Part shown: positions 27,119 to 36,106 of the stretch, one piece after another
How the letters are laid out: the number at the start of each line of letters is the position of its first letter
How positions within the stretch are numbered: the first letter of the stretch is position 1
DNA from: an uncultured Tropicimonas sp.
GTDB taxonomy: Bacteria > Pseudomonadota > Alphaproteobacteria > Rhodobacterales > Rhodobacteraceae
DNA: 64,000 nt
Reading direction: 5' to 3'
NCBI GenBank assembly: GCA_947497945.1
Contig: CANMIP010000012.1
Location: 102,925-166,924, forward strand
The notes under the pieces: model-generated
Seen by the model: the letters and a program-made list of their open reading frames with translations, nothing else
Told to the model about the DNA's origin: nothing
Database searches by the model: none
Position numbers and translations under genes: made by a program

Positions 27119-27889
27119 ATGTCCGTTTCATCTTTGCGCCAACGCGTGCTTGCCGGGGAAATCCTGGCCGGGACATTCCTGAAGACCCCCGCCTATGAGC
27201 TGATCGAAGTGCTGTCCCGCTCGGGGCTCGATTTCATTTGTCTCGATGCCGAACACGCGCCCTTCGACCGGGCAAGGATGGATTGCTGCCTCGCCATGGG
27301 GCGCGCGCTTGGCTTTCCCCTGCTGGTGCGCGTGCCCTCCGGGCGGCCGGAATTGATGCTGGCGGCGCTGGATTCGGGCGCGGTCGGGCTTGTCGTGCCG
27401 CATGTGGACAGTGTGGAGAAGGCGCGGGAGGTCTCCCGGGCGGCGCGGTTCGGCCAGGGCGGGCGCGGCTATGCCGGCTCGACCCGCTGGGGCGGCTATT
27501 CCTCGCGCGCGATGCAGGACCTCCTGGCGCAGTCGGCGCAGGAGACCCTGCTGATCGCCCAGATCGAGGAGCCCTCCGGCATCGAGGCCGTGTCGGAGAT
27601 TGCCGCTGTCGAAGGCATCGATGCGCTCTTTCTCGGGCCGGCGGATCTGAGCGTGGCCTATGGCCATGACCGGCTCGACAACCCGGATCTTGCATCGGGC
27701 TATACGCGCGTCGGCGCGGCCTGCCGGCAAGCGGGCAAGGGATACGCGACCTGGATCCCCTCGCCGGAAGAGGCCGCGGCGCGGCGCGATGACGGGGTGC
27801 ATATCTTCTTCACCGGGTCCGAGCATGGCTGGATGCTGGACGGGGCCCGCGCGGCCGGAGAGGCCCTGCACGCACTGCAGAGAGGCTGA
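27119..27889 (+). CDS. HpcH/HpaI aldolase family protein
   Basis: A class II pyruvate-type aldolase of 256 residues. Diagnostic blocks are FICLDAEHAPFDRA, LVRVPSGRPE (catalytic Arg), GVVPHVDSVEKAREV-type metal-binding region, GYAGSTRWGGY and IAQIEEPSGIEAV with the metal-binding Glu, followed by LFLGPADLSVAYG. Such enzymes cleave or form 2-keto-3-deoxy acids with pyruvate and an aldehyde. It is divergent from pepF with a strong AAAGGAGGAG site. The substrate is not predictable; it could serve sugar acid or aromatic catabolism. Confidence 0.87.
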   Translation: MSVSSLRQRVLAGEILAGTFLKTPAYELIEVLSRSGLDFICLDAEHAPFDRARMDCCLAMGRALGFPLLVRVPSGRPELMLAALDSGAVGLVVPHVDSVEKAREVSRAARFGQGGRGYAGSTRWGGYSSRAMQDLLAQSAQETLLIAQIEEPSGIEAVSEIAAVEGIDALFLGPADLSVAYGHDRLDNPDLASGYTRVGAACRQAGKGYATWIPSPEEAAARRDDGVHIFFTGSEHGWMLDGARAAGEALHALQRG

Positions 27890-28119
27890 TGGTTTGGGGC
27901 GATGGCAGAGCGGAACCGCCCATGGCGCCGCGCAAACCGCCCCGATTATCCGGGAATGACAGTCCGGACCTCAAAGGAAAGCACGGAGACCGGACCGGTC
28001 ACCCGGTCGCAAACGACCCCCTGCCCCCGGTTTATGGCAGGACCGGGCCGTCCCCGCTTCGGGCGCTCTCCAAAGGGGGTCGGTGACAGCGCATCGGCTG
28101 CCACCTTGTCCCATCGGTC

Positions 28120-29979
28120 TCACTGCTGGTGGATATAGGTCCCTGGCGCGGTGCAGAGCGGACGGTAACCCTTCTCGGGCGCGCCCATCCGTGGCGGCTC
28201 GACCATCTCTCCGGAGCTTTTCTCGGACAGGAAACTCGCCCATTCCTCCCACCAAGAGCCCTGCTGGATCTCGTGATTGGCGAGCCAGGAATCGGGGTCC
28301 ATGTAGTGGTAATCGGCGTCGCGATGCCCGATCCGGTAATGCCGGCGCGGGTGCCCCGGCTGGCTCAGGATGCCGGAATTATGCCCGCCGGAAGTCAGCA
28401 CAAAGACCTGCTCGGTCTCGTTGAACAGCCCGATCTTGTAGACCGATTTCCAAGGCGCGATATGGTCCTTCTCGGTGCCGACAACGAAGAAAGGCGCCTC
28501 GATGTCGCGCAGCGCGATCACCTTTCCATCCACGGCGTAGCGCCCGCCGGAAAGGCGGTTTTCGAGGAACAGGGCGCGCAGGTATTCCGCATGCATCTTG
28601 TAGGGCATTCGGGTCGCGTCGGCATTCCAGGCCGAGATGTCGAAGGGTTTCTCCTGCTCGCCGAGCAGGTAGCGCCTGATCGCGCGGGCCCAGATCAGGT
28701 CCTCGGCCCGCAGCGCCTGGAAGGCACCGGCCATCTGGTCCTGGTCGAGATAGCCCTGATCCCACATCATGTCCTCGAGATAGGCGATCTGGCTCTCGTC
28801 GAGGAACATCATCACCTCGCCGGCCTCGGTGAAATCCGTCTGTGCGGCCAGCAGCGTCACGGAGGCGAAGCGGTCGTCATCGGCGCCGGCCATTGTCGCC
28901 GCGGCGATGGAGAGGATCGTCCCGCCGAGGCAATAGCCGCAGGCATGCACCTTCTGGTCCGGCACCACGGCCGTGACCGCTTCCAGTGCCGCCATGACGC
29001 CGTCCTTGCGGTAATCGTCGAGGCCCACATTGGCATAGGTGGCGTCCGGGTTGACCCACGAGATGCAGAACACCGTGTAACCCTGCGAGACCAGGTAACG
29101 GATCAGCGAATTCTTCTGCGAGAGATCGAGGATGTAATATTTCATGATCCAGGCCGGCACGATCAGGATCGGCTCGGCATGCACCTTCTCGGTCGTGGGC
29201 GTGTACTGGATCAGCTCGATCAGGTGATTGCGATAGATCACCTCGCCGGGCGTGCAGGCGATATTCTCGCCGACCTGGAATTCCTCCGGCATCGGTTCCT
29301 TCTCGCCGGAGATTTCGCGCACCGCATCCTCGAAGAAGCTGCGCGCCCCGGCGGCGAGGTTCTCGCCACCCGTCTCGAGCGTCTTCGACATCACTTCCGG
29401 GTTGCTCATCGGGAAGTTGGACGGCGCCATCGCATCGAGCATCTGCTGGGCCTGGAAGGCGACGCGCTCGCAGGACTTGTGACGCATGCCGCGCACTTCG
29501 GAGGTCGCGGTGGTCCACCAGTCCTCCATCGCCAGGTACCCCTGTTTCCACATGTTGTAGGGCGGCGTGTTCCAGCCCTCATGGGTAAAACGGTTGTCGC
29601 CCTTGCGCGGTTCGAACCCATCCGAGAGCCCCATCGATCCGAGCCAGAACTTGCGCGCATTCTCCACCGCCTTCTCGGCCAGCTCCTGCTGGCGCCCGGG
29701 GGCCTGGGAGATATGCTTGGCCCAGTCCATCCAGGCGGCATGGGAGGCGTTGACGGACACGCCATTGGTCATCTGCGCGTTCTTGGCGCGGATGGAACGG
29801 TCGATATTCTTGTAGCGGCGCTTGGCGGCCTGCGGCGCGGCCCGGGCCGGCGCCTTGGGCTTCGGCGCCCGGGGCGACGCGGCCGGGGCCGGTGTGGCGG
29901 CGGGTGCCGATGCGGGCGCCGGCGTAGCGGCGGCCGGCTTGGAGGCGCTGCGGGTCTTGGCGGTGGAACTGCTCGTCAT
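28120..29979 (-). CDS. phaC: polyhydroxyalkanoate synthase, class I type
   Basis: Polymerises hydroxyacyl-CoA, usually 3-hydroxybutyryl-CoA, into PHA at the granule surface. The 619-residue protein has the alpha/beta-hydrolase core with the lipase-like box GYCLGGT (catalytic Cys350), the catalytic Asp in VGTEKDHIAPW and His in TSGGHNSGI, plus the conserved PAWIMKYYILDLSQKNSLI block. Residues about 15-57 are an unusual Ala/Pro/Lys/Arg-rich tail, followed by the normal N-domain. ATG 29979 has a GAGGT site; the open frame upstream is antisense to the Gfo/Idh gene. phaA and phaB are not beside it. Confidence 0.93.
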   Translation of the reverse strand: MTSSSTAKTRSASKPAAATPAPASAPAATPAPAASPRAPKPKAPARAAPQAAKRRYKNIDRSIRAKNAQMTNGVSVNASHAAWMDWAKHISQAPGRQQELAEKAVENARKFWLGSMGLSDGFEPRKGDNRFTHEGWNTPPYNMWKQGYLAMEDWWTTATSEVRGMRHKSCERVAFQAQQMLDAMAPSNFPMSNPEVMSKTLETGGENLAAGARSFFEDAVREISGEKEPMPEEFQVGENIACTPGEVIYRNHLIELIQYTPTTEKVHAEPILIVPAWIMKYYILDLSQKNSLIRYLVSQGYTVFCISWVNPDATYANVGLDDYRKDGVMAALEAVTAVVPDQKVHACGYCLGGTILSIAAATMAGADDDRFASVTLLAAQTDFTEAGEVMMFLDESQIAYLEDMMWDQGYLDQDQMAGAFQALRAEDLIWARAIRRYLLGEQEKPFDISAWNADATRMPYKMHAEYLRALFLENRLSGGRYAVDGKVIALRDIEAPFFVVGTEKDHIAPWKSVYKIGLFNETEQVFVLTSGGHNSGILSQPGHPRRHYRIGHRDADYHYMDPDSWLANHEIQQGSWWEEWASFLSEKSSGEMVEPPRMGAPEKGYRPLCTAPGTYIHQQ

Positions 29980-30270
29980 GGGTACCTCGTGGCGTTCTGG
30001 CCGGATGCTGCGCTGCAAAGGTGATGCGCGCTGCGCTGCGGCATACGGTTTATCGCTTCCTAACGCGGAAAAGTAACTGCGACCATCCTTCACCGTTAGC
30101 GCAACAACGCATTTCGGCCTCTCGGCGAGCAAATCAGCAAAGGGTAAACAAAGCCCTGACGCTGCAATGCGGCAAGGTCGCGGGGCTTTGACAAGGGCGG
30201 CCGGGAGGCAGATGGTGCCGGCGTTGGCAACGCCCGGCGCGGGTGTTTCGGGACGAGAAGGAGGGACAGC

Positions 30271-31239
30271 ATGAAGATTATCCGTTGGGGCATCCTGGGG
30301 GCGTCGAAATTCGCCCGCGAACATATGGGTCCGGCGATTCACGCCGCACGGGGCGCCCAGTTGGCCGCATTGGCCACGAGCTCGGCCGAGAAGGCGGCAG
30401 AATTCCAGACGCTGTTTCCCGGCCTGCGCATCCATGCGGAGTACGACGCCTTGCTGGCCGATCCGGAGATCGATGCGGTCTATATCCCGCTGCCCAACCA
30501 CCTCCATGTCGAATGGACGCTGAAGGCGCTGGCCGCGGGCAAGCCGGTGTTGTGCGAGAAGCCCATCACCCTCGCCGAGCCGGAATTCGACCAGCTGATC
30601 GCGGCGCGCGACGCCGCCGGCCTGCTGGCCGCAGAGGCCTATATGGTGGTCCATCATCCGCAGTGGCAGCGGGCGCGGAGCCTGTTGCAGGACGGCGCGA
30701 TCGGGGCGCTGAAACAAGTCTATGCCGCCTTTTCCTTCAACAATCGCGACATGAACAATATCCGCAACCGGGCCGAGACAGGTGGCGGCGCGCTGCGCGA
30801 TATCGGGGTCTACACGATCGGCACCGCCCGGTTTGCCACCGGTGAAGAACCGCTCTCGGCCCAGGCCGACATCACATGGGAAGACGGGTTCGACACGCTG
30901 TCGCGCAGCTATCTGCGCTTCCCCTCCTTCAACATGAACATGCTGGTCTCGACCCGGCTGGCGCCGCATCAGGAGATGCTGTTTCACGGCGAAGAGGGCC
31001 TGATCCGCCTGTGCTACCCGTTCAATGCCAATGTCCACGGCGAAGCGCGGCTGGAAATCGAGCGCGCGGGAGGAGAAACCGTGGTAGAACGCTGGCCGGG
31101 GCTCAATCATTACGTGCTGCAGGTGCAGGCCTTTGGCGAGAGCCTGCGGAGCGGCGCGCCCTATCCCTGCCCGCTGGAGTTCAGCCGCGGGACGCAAGCG
31201 GCGATGGACATGATCTTCGCGGCGGATCCGGCGCCCTGA
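30271..31239 (+). CDS. Gfo/Idh/MocA family oxidoreductase
   Basis: A 322-residue NAD(P)-dependent sugar or polyol dehydrogenase. The N-terminal Rossmann part shows GILGASKFAREHMGPAI and the family EKPITL motif (in VLCEKPITLAEPEF, about 90-103) with the conserved lysine; the C-terminal beta-sheet domain starts with LAAEAYMVVHHPQW. A GAAGGAGGGA site precedes the ATG. The gene is divergent from phaC over 291 bases of undefined promoter region and stands alone. Substrate is unknown. Confidence 0.88.
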   Translation: MKIIRWGILGASKFAREHMGPAIHAARGAQLAALATSSAEKAAEFQTLFPGLRIHAEYDALLADPEIDAVYIPLPNHLHVEWTLKALAAGKPVLCEKPITLAEPEFDQLIAARDAAGLLAAEAYMVVHHPQWQRARSLLQDGAIGALKQVYAAFSFNNRDMNNIRNRAETGGGALRDIGVYTIGTARFATGEEPLSAQADITWEDGFDTLSRSYLRFPSFNMNMLVSTRLAPHQEMLFHGEEGLIRLCYPFNANVHGEARLEIERAGGETVVERWPGLNHYVLQVQAFGESLRSGAPYPCPLEFSRGTQAAMDMIFAADPAP

Positions 31240-31560
31240 CGGCGTGGCCGAATACGGCCACGATCTCTTCAACGGAGCGGCCCGGCACGACAGTGCCCGG
31301 CCGACCGCCTCCCCCCCCTGCATCGAGCCGGGCCGGCTTGTCATATCGGCGCCGGCGCGGCTGCGGGCGGGCGTCACCGGGACCGCAAAGAAGCTCCGCA
31401 AGGCCCGCCGCCCGGGGCCTCGCCATGCGAGCCAGCGCCGACACGCCCCGGACGCCGCGCCCTATTTCCCTCCGGAGCGCGACAAACAGGCAGCATTCCG
31501 TCGAAACCGACAGCTTCCTGAAGCGACAGGTTTCGTCAGCGCCCCGAATTCGGTAAGCGG
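31240..31560. other. intergenic region with two hairpins
   Basis: This 321-base gap starts with a compact hairpin, CGTGGCCG-AATA-CGGCCACG (31243-31262), likely the terminator of the Gfo/Idh gene although the T-run is poor. A second stem with one mismatch is at 31279-31302. The remaining part upstream of lptF is less GC-rich near 31490-31555 and may hold its promoter. No gene was recognised. Confidence 0.45.
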
Positions 31561-32721
31561 ATGGAAAAGGTGTTTGGGGCCCATGATAGCGTGACCAGAT
31601 TCGACCGATATTACGTCTACCAGTTGATGGTCCTGTTCGGCTTCTTCTCGCTGGTGCTTGTCTCTGTCTACTGGGTCAACCGGGCGGTGATCCTGTTCGA
31701 CCAGATCCTCTCGGACGGCCAGTCCGCGGGCGCCTTCTTCACGCTCACGCTCTTCACCCTTCCCAATGTCGTACGCATGGTGCTGCCGATCTCGGCATTC
31801 GTCGCGGTGGTCTATGTCACCAACCGGCTGACCACCGAGAGCGAGCTGGTGATCCCGCAGGCGGTTGGCCTTTCGCCCTGGCGGATGGCACGGCCAGTGG
31901 CGATCTTCGGTCTGATCGCCTCGTTGCTGATGGGGCTGCTGGTCCATGTGCTCGTCCCTGTCAGCCGCACCCAGCTCGCCGAGCGCGCGGCGGAAATGGA
32001 GAGCGACATCGCCGCGCGGATGCTGACAGAGGGCAGGTTCCTGCACCCGGCCAGCGGCATCACCTTCTATATCCGCTCCATCGACCGCGACGGGGAGATG
32101 CATGATGTCTATCTCTCCGATGCCCGCACGGACACGTCGCGCACCGACTACCTGGCCGCGCGGGCCTATCTCGTCTCCGACGAGGCCGGGCCGAAACTGG
32201 TGATGGTCGAGGGCTCGGCGCAGACCTACGAACCAGCGAACAGCCGCCTCGCCGTGACCACCTTCGACACGTTCACCTATGATATCGGGGCGCTGATGGC
32301 GTCGAACGGGCGCGGACGGCGCGATATCCGCGAATATGACACTTTCACGCTCTTCGCCCCCGACCAGGCTGCGATGGACGCCACGCGGGCGGATGCCGCC
32401 GAGTTCCGCTACGAGGGCCACCTGCGCATCGCGCAGCCTTTCAACCCGCTTGTCATCTCGCTGATGGGGTTTGCGGCGCTGATGCTGGGCGGCTTCTCGC
32501 GATTCGGGATCTGGCCCCAGATCGGCCTCGCGGTGGCGCTGATCATCGTGCTGCAGGCGATCGAGAACGGGGTCGCCGACATTTCCCGGCGCGATGACGG
32601 GCTCTGGCCGCTGATCTACGTGCCAAGCGGGCTCGGCATATTGACGACCGTGAGCATGCTCTGGATCGCCAGCCGCCCCACCCTCTTCAGGCGCGTGAAG
32701 CGCCCGGAGGCCGCCGCATGA
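31561..32721 (+). CDS. lptF: LPS export ABC transporter permease LptF
   Basis: Inner-membrane subunit of LptB2FG, which drives lipopolysaccharide from the inner membrane to the outer membrane. The 386-residue YjgP/YjgQ family protein has an N-terminal membrane block (about 20-125, starting YQLMVLFGFFSLVLVSVYWV), a periplasmic beta-jellyroll (about 135-300) and three C-terminal membrane segments. Family pattern suggests that the true start may be the GTG at 31591, giving VTRFDRYYV; neither start has a strong ribosome binding site. It overlaps lptG by 4 bases and heads the lptF-lptG-lptD-surA-pdxA-rsmA group. Confidence 0.93.
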   Translation: MEKVFGAHDSVTRFDRYYVYQLMVLFGFFSLVLVSVYWVNRAVILFDQILSDGQSAGAFFTLTLFTLPNVVRMVLPISAFVAVVYVTNRLTTESELVIPQAVGLSPWRMARPVAIFGLIASLLMGLLVHVLVPVSRTQLAERAAEMESDIAARMLTEGRFLHPASGITFYIRSIDRDGEMHDVYLSDARTDTSRTDYLAARAYLVSDEAGPKLVMVEGSAQTYEPANSRLAVTTFDTFTYDIGALMASNGRGRRDIREYDTFTLFAPDQAAMDATRADAAEFRYEGHLRIAQPFNPLVISLMGFAALMLGGFSRFGIWPQIGLAVALIIVLQAIENGVADISRRDDGLWPLIYVPSGLGILTTVSMLWIASRPTLFRRVKRPEAAA

Positions 32722-33824
32722 AGCTCCAGCTCTATTTCGCGCGCAAGTTCCTGTGGATAACGGCCGGCCTCTTCGCCACATTCGCCATCTTCATGATCCT
32801 GCTCGACATGGTCGAGCAGATGCGCCGCTTCGATGCCGACGAGCTGTCCTTTTCCGGCGCGCTGCTGCTGGCCTCGCTCTCGGTGCCAGAGACGCTCTAT
32901 CTCATCCTGCCGCTGGTGGTGATGCTGTCGACACTGGCGCTGTTCCTTTCGCTGGCACGGACCTCGGAACTGGTGGTCACGCGGGCGGCGGGGCGATCGG
33001 CGATCCGGGCTATCATCGCCCCGGTTACGGCGGCCTTCTTCGTCGGTGTGCTCGGCGTGGCGGTGATGAACCCCTTCGTCGCAGCGAGCAAACATGCCTA
33101 TGAGCAACGCGTGGACGATTTCCTCGGCAAGGGCGGCAACACTTTCTCGGTCAGCCGCGAGGGGCTCTGGCTGCGCCAGGGCGATGCCGACGGGCAGACC
33201 GTCATCCGCGCCGGCCGTGCCAATCTCGACGGCACAGAACTGTTCGACGTCACCTTCCTGACCTTCCGCGCCGGAAGCCCCGACCAGGGCGGCGTGCTGC
33301 GCCGCGTCGAAGCCCGGGCGGCCACGCTTGGCGACGGCCTCTGGCGTCTCCGTGACGTCAAGATCTGGCCTCTCGACGTCGACAACCCTGAGGCCGAGGC
33401 CAATTATCACGAGACGCTCGAACTTGCCTCGACCCTGACGACCGAGCAGATCCGCGACAGTTTCGGCTCCCCCGCCGCCGTGCCGATCTGGGAACTGCCC
33501 GCCTTTATCGAAGATCTCGACAATGCGGGCTTCTCCGCCCGCAGCCATCGCGTCTGGTTCCAGATGGAGTTGGCGCTGCCCTTCTTCATTGCCTCCATGG
33601 TGATGATCGGTGCCGGCTTCACCATGCGCCACACCCGTTTCGGCAAGACCGGGCTGATGGTGCTGCTGTCGCTGCTGATGGGGTTCGGTGCCTTCTTCAT
33701 CCGCAATTTCGCACAGATCCTCGGCCAGAACGGCGATATCCCCGTCGCGCTCGCCGCCTGGGCGCCGCCCGCCATCGCGGTGCTGATGTCGCTCGGCCTG
33801 TTGCTACACACGGAGGACGGATGA
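32718..33824 (+). CDS. lptG: LPS export ABC transporter permease LptG
   Basis: Partner of LptF in the inner-membrane LPS extractor, 368 residues with the same layout: membrane segments at about 10-120, a periplasmic jellyroll at about 130-270, and C-terminal segments (LPFFIASMVMIGAGFTMRH onward). The start overlaps the lptF stop as ATGA, and its own stop overlaps the start of lptD, so the three Lpt proteins are translationally coupled. The ATPase LptB is not in the window. Confidence 0.95.
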   Translation: MKLQLYFARKFLWITAGLFATFAIFMILLDMVEQMRRFDADELSFSGALLLASLSVPETLYLILPLVVMLSTLALFLSLARTSELVVTRAAGRSAIRAIIAPVTAAFFVGVLGVAVMNPFVAASKHAYEQRVDDFLGKGGNTFSVSREGLWLRQGDADGQTVIRAGRANLDGTELFDVTFLTFRAGSPDQGGVLRRVEARAATLGDGLWRLRDVKIWPLDVDNPEAEANYHETLELASTLTTEQIRDSFGSPAAVPIWELPAFIEDLDNAGFSARSHRVWFQMELALPFFIASMVMIGAGFTMRHTRFGKTGLMVLLSLLMGFGAFFIRNFAQILGQNGDIPVALAAWAPPAIAVLMSLGLLLHTEDG

Positions 33825-35998
33825 TGCGTCTTCGCCGTGTTCCCTCGCCCCCGCGGCGCGCGTCCGCCGGGATTCGGCACTGCCTGCTGACCGTCGCGAG
33901 CCTCCTTGCCTTGGGCGCACCCACGGCCCGCGCCCAGGACGGCTCCGCCCCCTCGACGCTGATCGCCGACCAGGTCGAGATCACCGCCGAGGGTTTTCTC
34001 GTGGCCTCCGGCAATGTCGAGGCGATGCAGGGAGACTATCACCTGACGGCGGAGCGGATTACGTATGATCCGGAGGGCGAAACGCTCGAGATCGAGGGGC
34101 CGGTCACGTTGCAGCAGGGCGACAATTCCGTGATCCTCGCCGAAAGCGCCGCCCTGTCGACCGACCTCGAGAACGGGTTGATGAAATCGGCCCGGGTTGT
34201 GCTCGACCAGCAGCTCCAGCTCAGCGCCGTCGAGGGGAACCGCGTCAACGGCCGCTACACGCAGCTCTACAATACCGTCGCCTCCTCCTGCGAGGTCTGC
34301 GCCGCCCGCCCGACCCCGCTCTGGCAGATCCGCGCCCGGCGGATCGTGCATGACGACCTGGAAAAGCAGATCTATTTCGACCATGCGCGCTTCGAGGTCA
34401 TGGGCGTCCCGGTGATGTATTTCCCCCAGCTGCGCATGCCCGACCCGTCGCTGGAACGCGCCACCGGTTTCCTGACACCGGAGTTCATCAGCAGCTCGGA
34501 TTTCGGCAACGGGTTCAAGATCCCCTATTTCATTGCCCTGGACGATCACCACGATCTGACGCTGACCCCCTATATCGCTGTCGAATACACGCAGACCCTT
34601 GAGCTGCGCTACCGGCGTGCCTTCCAGAAGGGCTATGTCGAGTTCAACGGCGCCGTTTCCAGCGACTCCATCCAAAAGGAGCCGCGCGGCTACCTCTTCG
34701 GCTATGGCTATTTCTCATTGCCGCGGGATTTCAGGCTCTCCTTCGACATCGAGAGCACCACGGATGACGACTATCTCGACGATTATGACTATTCCGGCAA
34801 GGATCGGCTGGACAGCGCCCTCACCGTGCAACGCACGAAACGCGATCGGCTCTTCCATGCGCAGGTCATCTTTTACGAATCCCTGCGCTCGGATGAGAGC
34901 AACCTGACCCAGCCCTTCCGGGTCACCGATATCACCTGGCAGCAACGGGTTCAGCCGGACGTGATTGGCGGGCTTCTGACCTATGCGCTGGATCTGCACG
35001 GCCACCAGCGTCGCTCCGAGGAGGATGTTACCGGACGGGACGTTGCGCGGTTGACCGGCCAGGTCGACTGGCGGCGCGACTGGGTCGGCCCCTGGGGCAT
35101 CCTGCTGGCGGCGGAGACGGTCGCGCTGGTCGATCACACCCAGGTCAACAATGACAGCAATTACGAGAGCGCCACGACACAGGTCATCCCCTATGGCGTG
35201 GCAGAGATTCGCTGGCCCTGGGTGAAACAGGCCCGCCGGGCGGGCCACGTGATCGAACCCGTGGTCCAGCTTGTCTACAGCCCCGAAAGCGATACCGACA
35301 CGCCGACCGATGAGAGCACCCAGCTCGAACTCGATTCCGGCAATCTCTACTCGCTGTCGCGTTTCCCGGCATATGACGAGTTCGAAGCCGGACTGCGGGC
35401 CAATCTCGGCCTGAGCTGGACGCGCTATGACCCGACCGGCTGGTCGATGCGCGGCACGATCGGGCGGATCCTGCGCGCCGAGGATCTCGGGCAGTTCGAT
35501 GGCTACGAGATCCTGGAAGGCTCTGAGTCGGATTGGCTGGCGGAAGTGCAATTCGACCTGCCAAACCGGATCAGTATCGGCAACCGGGCGATGTTCGACG
35601 ATGATTTCGATTTCAGCCGCAACGAGCTGCGCTTCGACTGGTATGGCGATGTGCTCGATATCGGCGCGAGCTATATCTGGCTGGAGCCGAGCGCGGTCGA
35701 GAGCCGAAGCATCCGAACCCGGGAATGGACGATCGAGGCGGATTGGGATGTCAATGAGCGCCTCTCGACCTCCCTGGATTGGCGCTATGACATGGTCATC
35801 GAGCGCGCGCATTCGACCACGCTCGGAATCGAATACCAGACGGAATGCATGAGTTTCGACTTCGGCGTCGAGCGTAGCTATTCCGAATATGATCAGGACG
35901 AACCGGATACCGATTTCACATTCCAGGTTGACCTGGCTGGGATCAGCGGTGCCGGGGGCGGGCGCTCGCGCCCGGTGCGGCTGGGATGCCGCGGCTAG
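33821..35998 (+). CDS. lptD: LPS assembly outer-membrane protein LptD
   Basis: Outer-membrane translocon that inserts LPS into the outer leaflet. The 725-residue precursor has a signal peptide to about residue 39 (ending LALGAPTARAQ), an LptA-like OstA domain (about 45-150, LIADQVEITAEGFLVASGNVEAMQGDYHL) and a long C-terminal beta-barrel from about residue 210. A cysteine pair CEVC near 165 and a further Cys in the barrel end may form the interdomain disulfides known from LptD. Size is on the short side but normal for Rhodobacterales. Coupled to lptG by ATGA; surA follows after about 100 bases. Confidence 0.93.
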   Translation: MMRLRRVPSPPRRASAGIRHCLLTVASLLALGAPTARAQDGSAPSTLIADQVEITAEGFLVASGNVEAMQGDYHLTAERITYDPEGETLEIEGPVTLQQGDNSVILAESAALSTDLENGLMKSARVVLDQQLQLSAVEGNRVNGRYTQLYNTVASSCEVCAARPTPLWQIRARRIVHDDLEKQIYFDHARFEVMGVPVMYFPQLRMPDPSLERATGFLTPEFISSSDFGNGFKIPYFIALDDHHDLTLTPYIAVEYTQTLELRYRRAFQKGYVEFNGAVSSDSIQKEPRGYLFGYGYFSLPRDFRLSFDIESTTDDDYLDDYDYSGKDRLDSALTVQRTKRDRLFHAQVIFYESLRSDESNLTQPFRVTDITWQQRVQPDVIGGLLTYALDLHGHQRRSEEDVTGRDVARLTGQVDWRRDWVGPWGILLAAETVALVDHTQVNNDSNYESATTQVIPYGVAEIRWPWVKQARRAGHVIEPVVQLVYSPESDTDTPTDESTQLELDSGNLYSLSRFPAYDEFEAGLRANLGLSWTRYDPTGWSMRGTIGRILRAEDLGQFDGYEILEGSESDWLAEVQFDLPNRISIGNRAMFDDDFDFSRNELRFDWYGDVLDIGASYIWLEPSAVESRSIRTREWTIEADWDVNERLSTSLDWRYDMVIERAHSTTLGIEYQTECMSFDFGVERSYSEYDQDEPDTDFTFQVDLAGISGAGGGRSRPVRLGCRG

Positions 35999-36106
35999 CG
36001 CGACGGCGCGAGGCAGTCAGAGCGGCTTGTCGGGCCGCGCGGGCTGGCTTAGAACGCTTGAGAACGCGACGTGGCCGTCGCGACAGAAGGCAAGAGGGCA
36101 AGGGTG

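Noticed and set aside
29980..31401. N-terminal extension of the phaC frame
   Set aside because: It is antisense to the Gfo/Idh gene. The ATG at 29979 has a ribosome binding site and gives normal synthase architecture.
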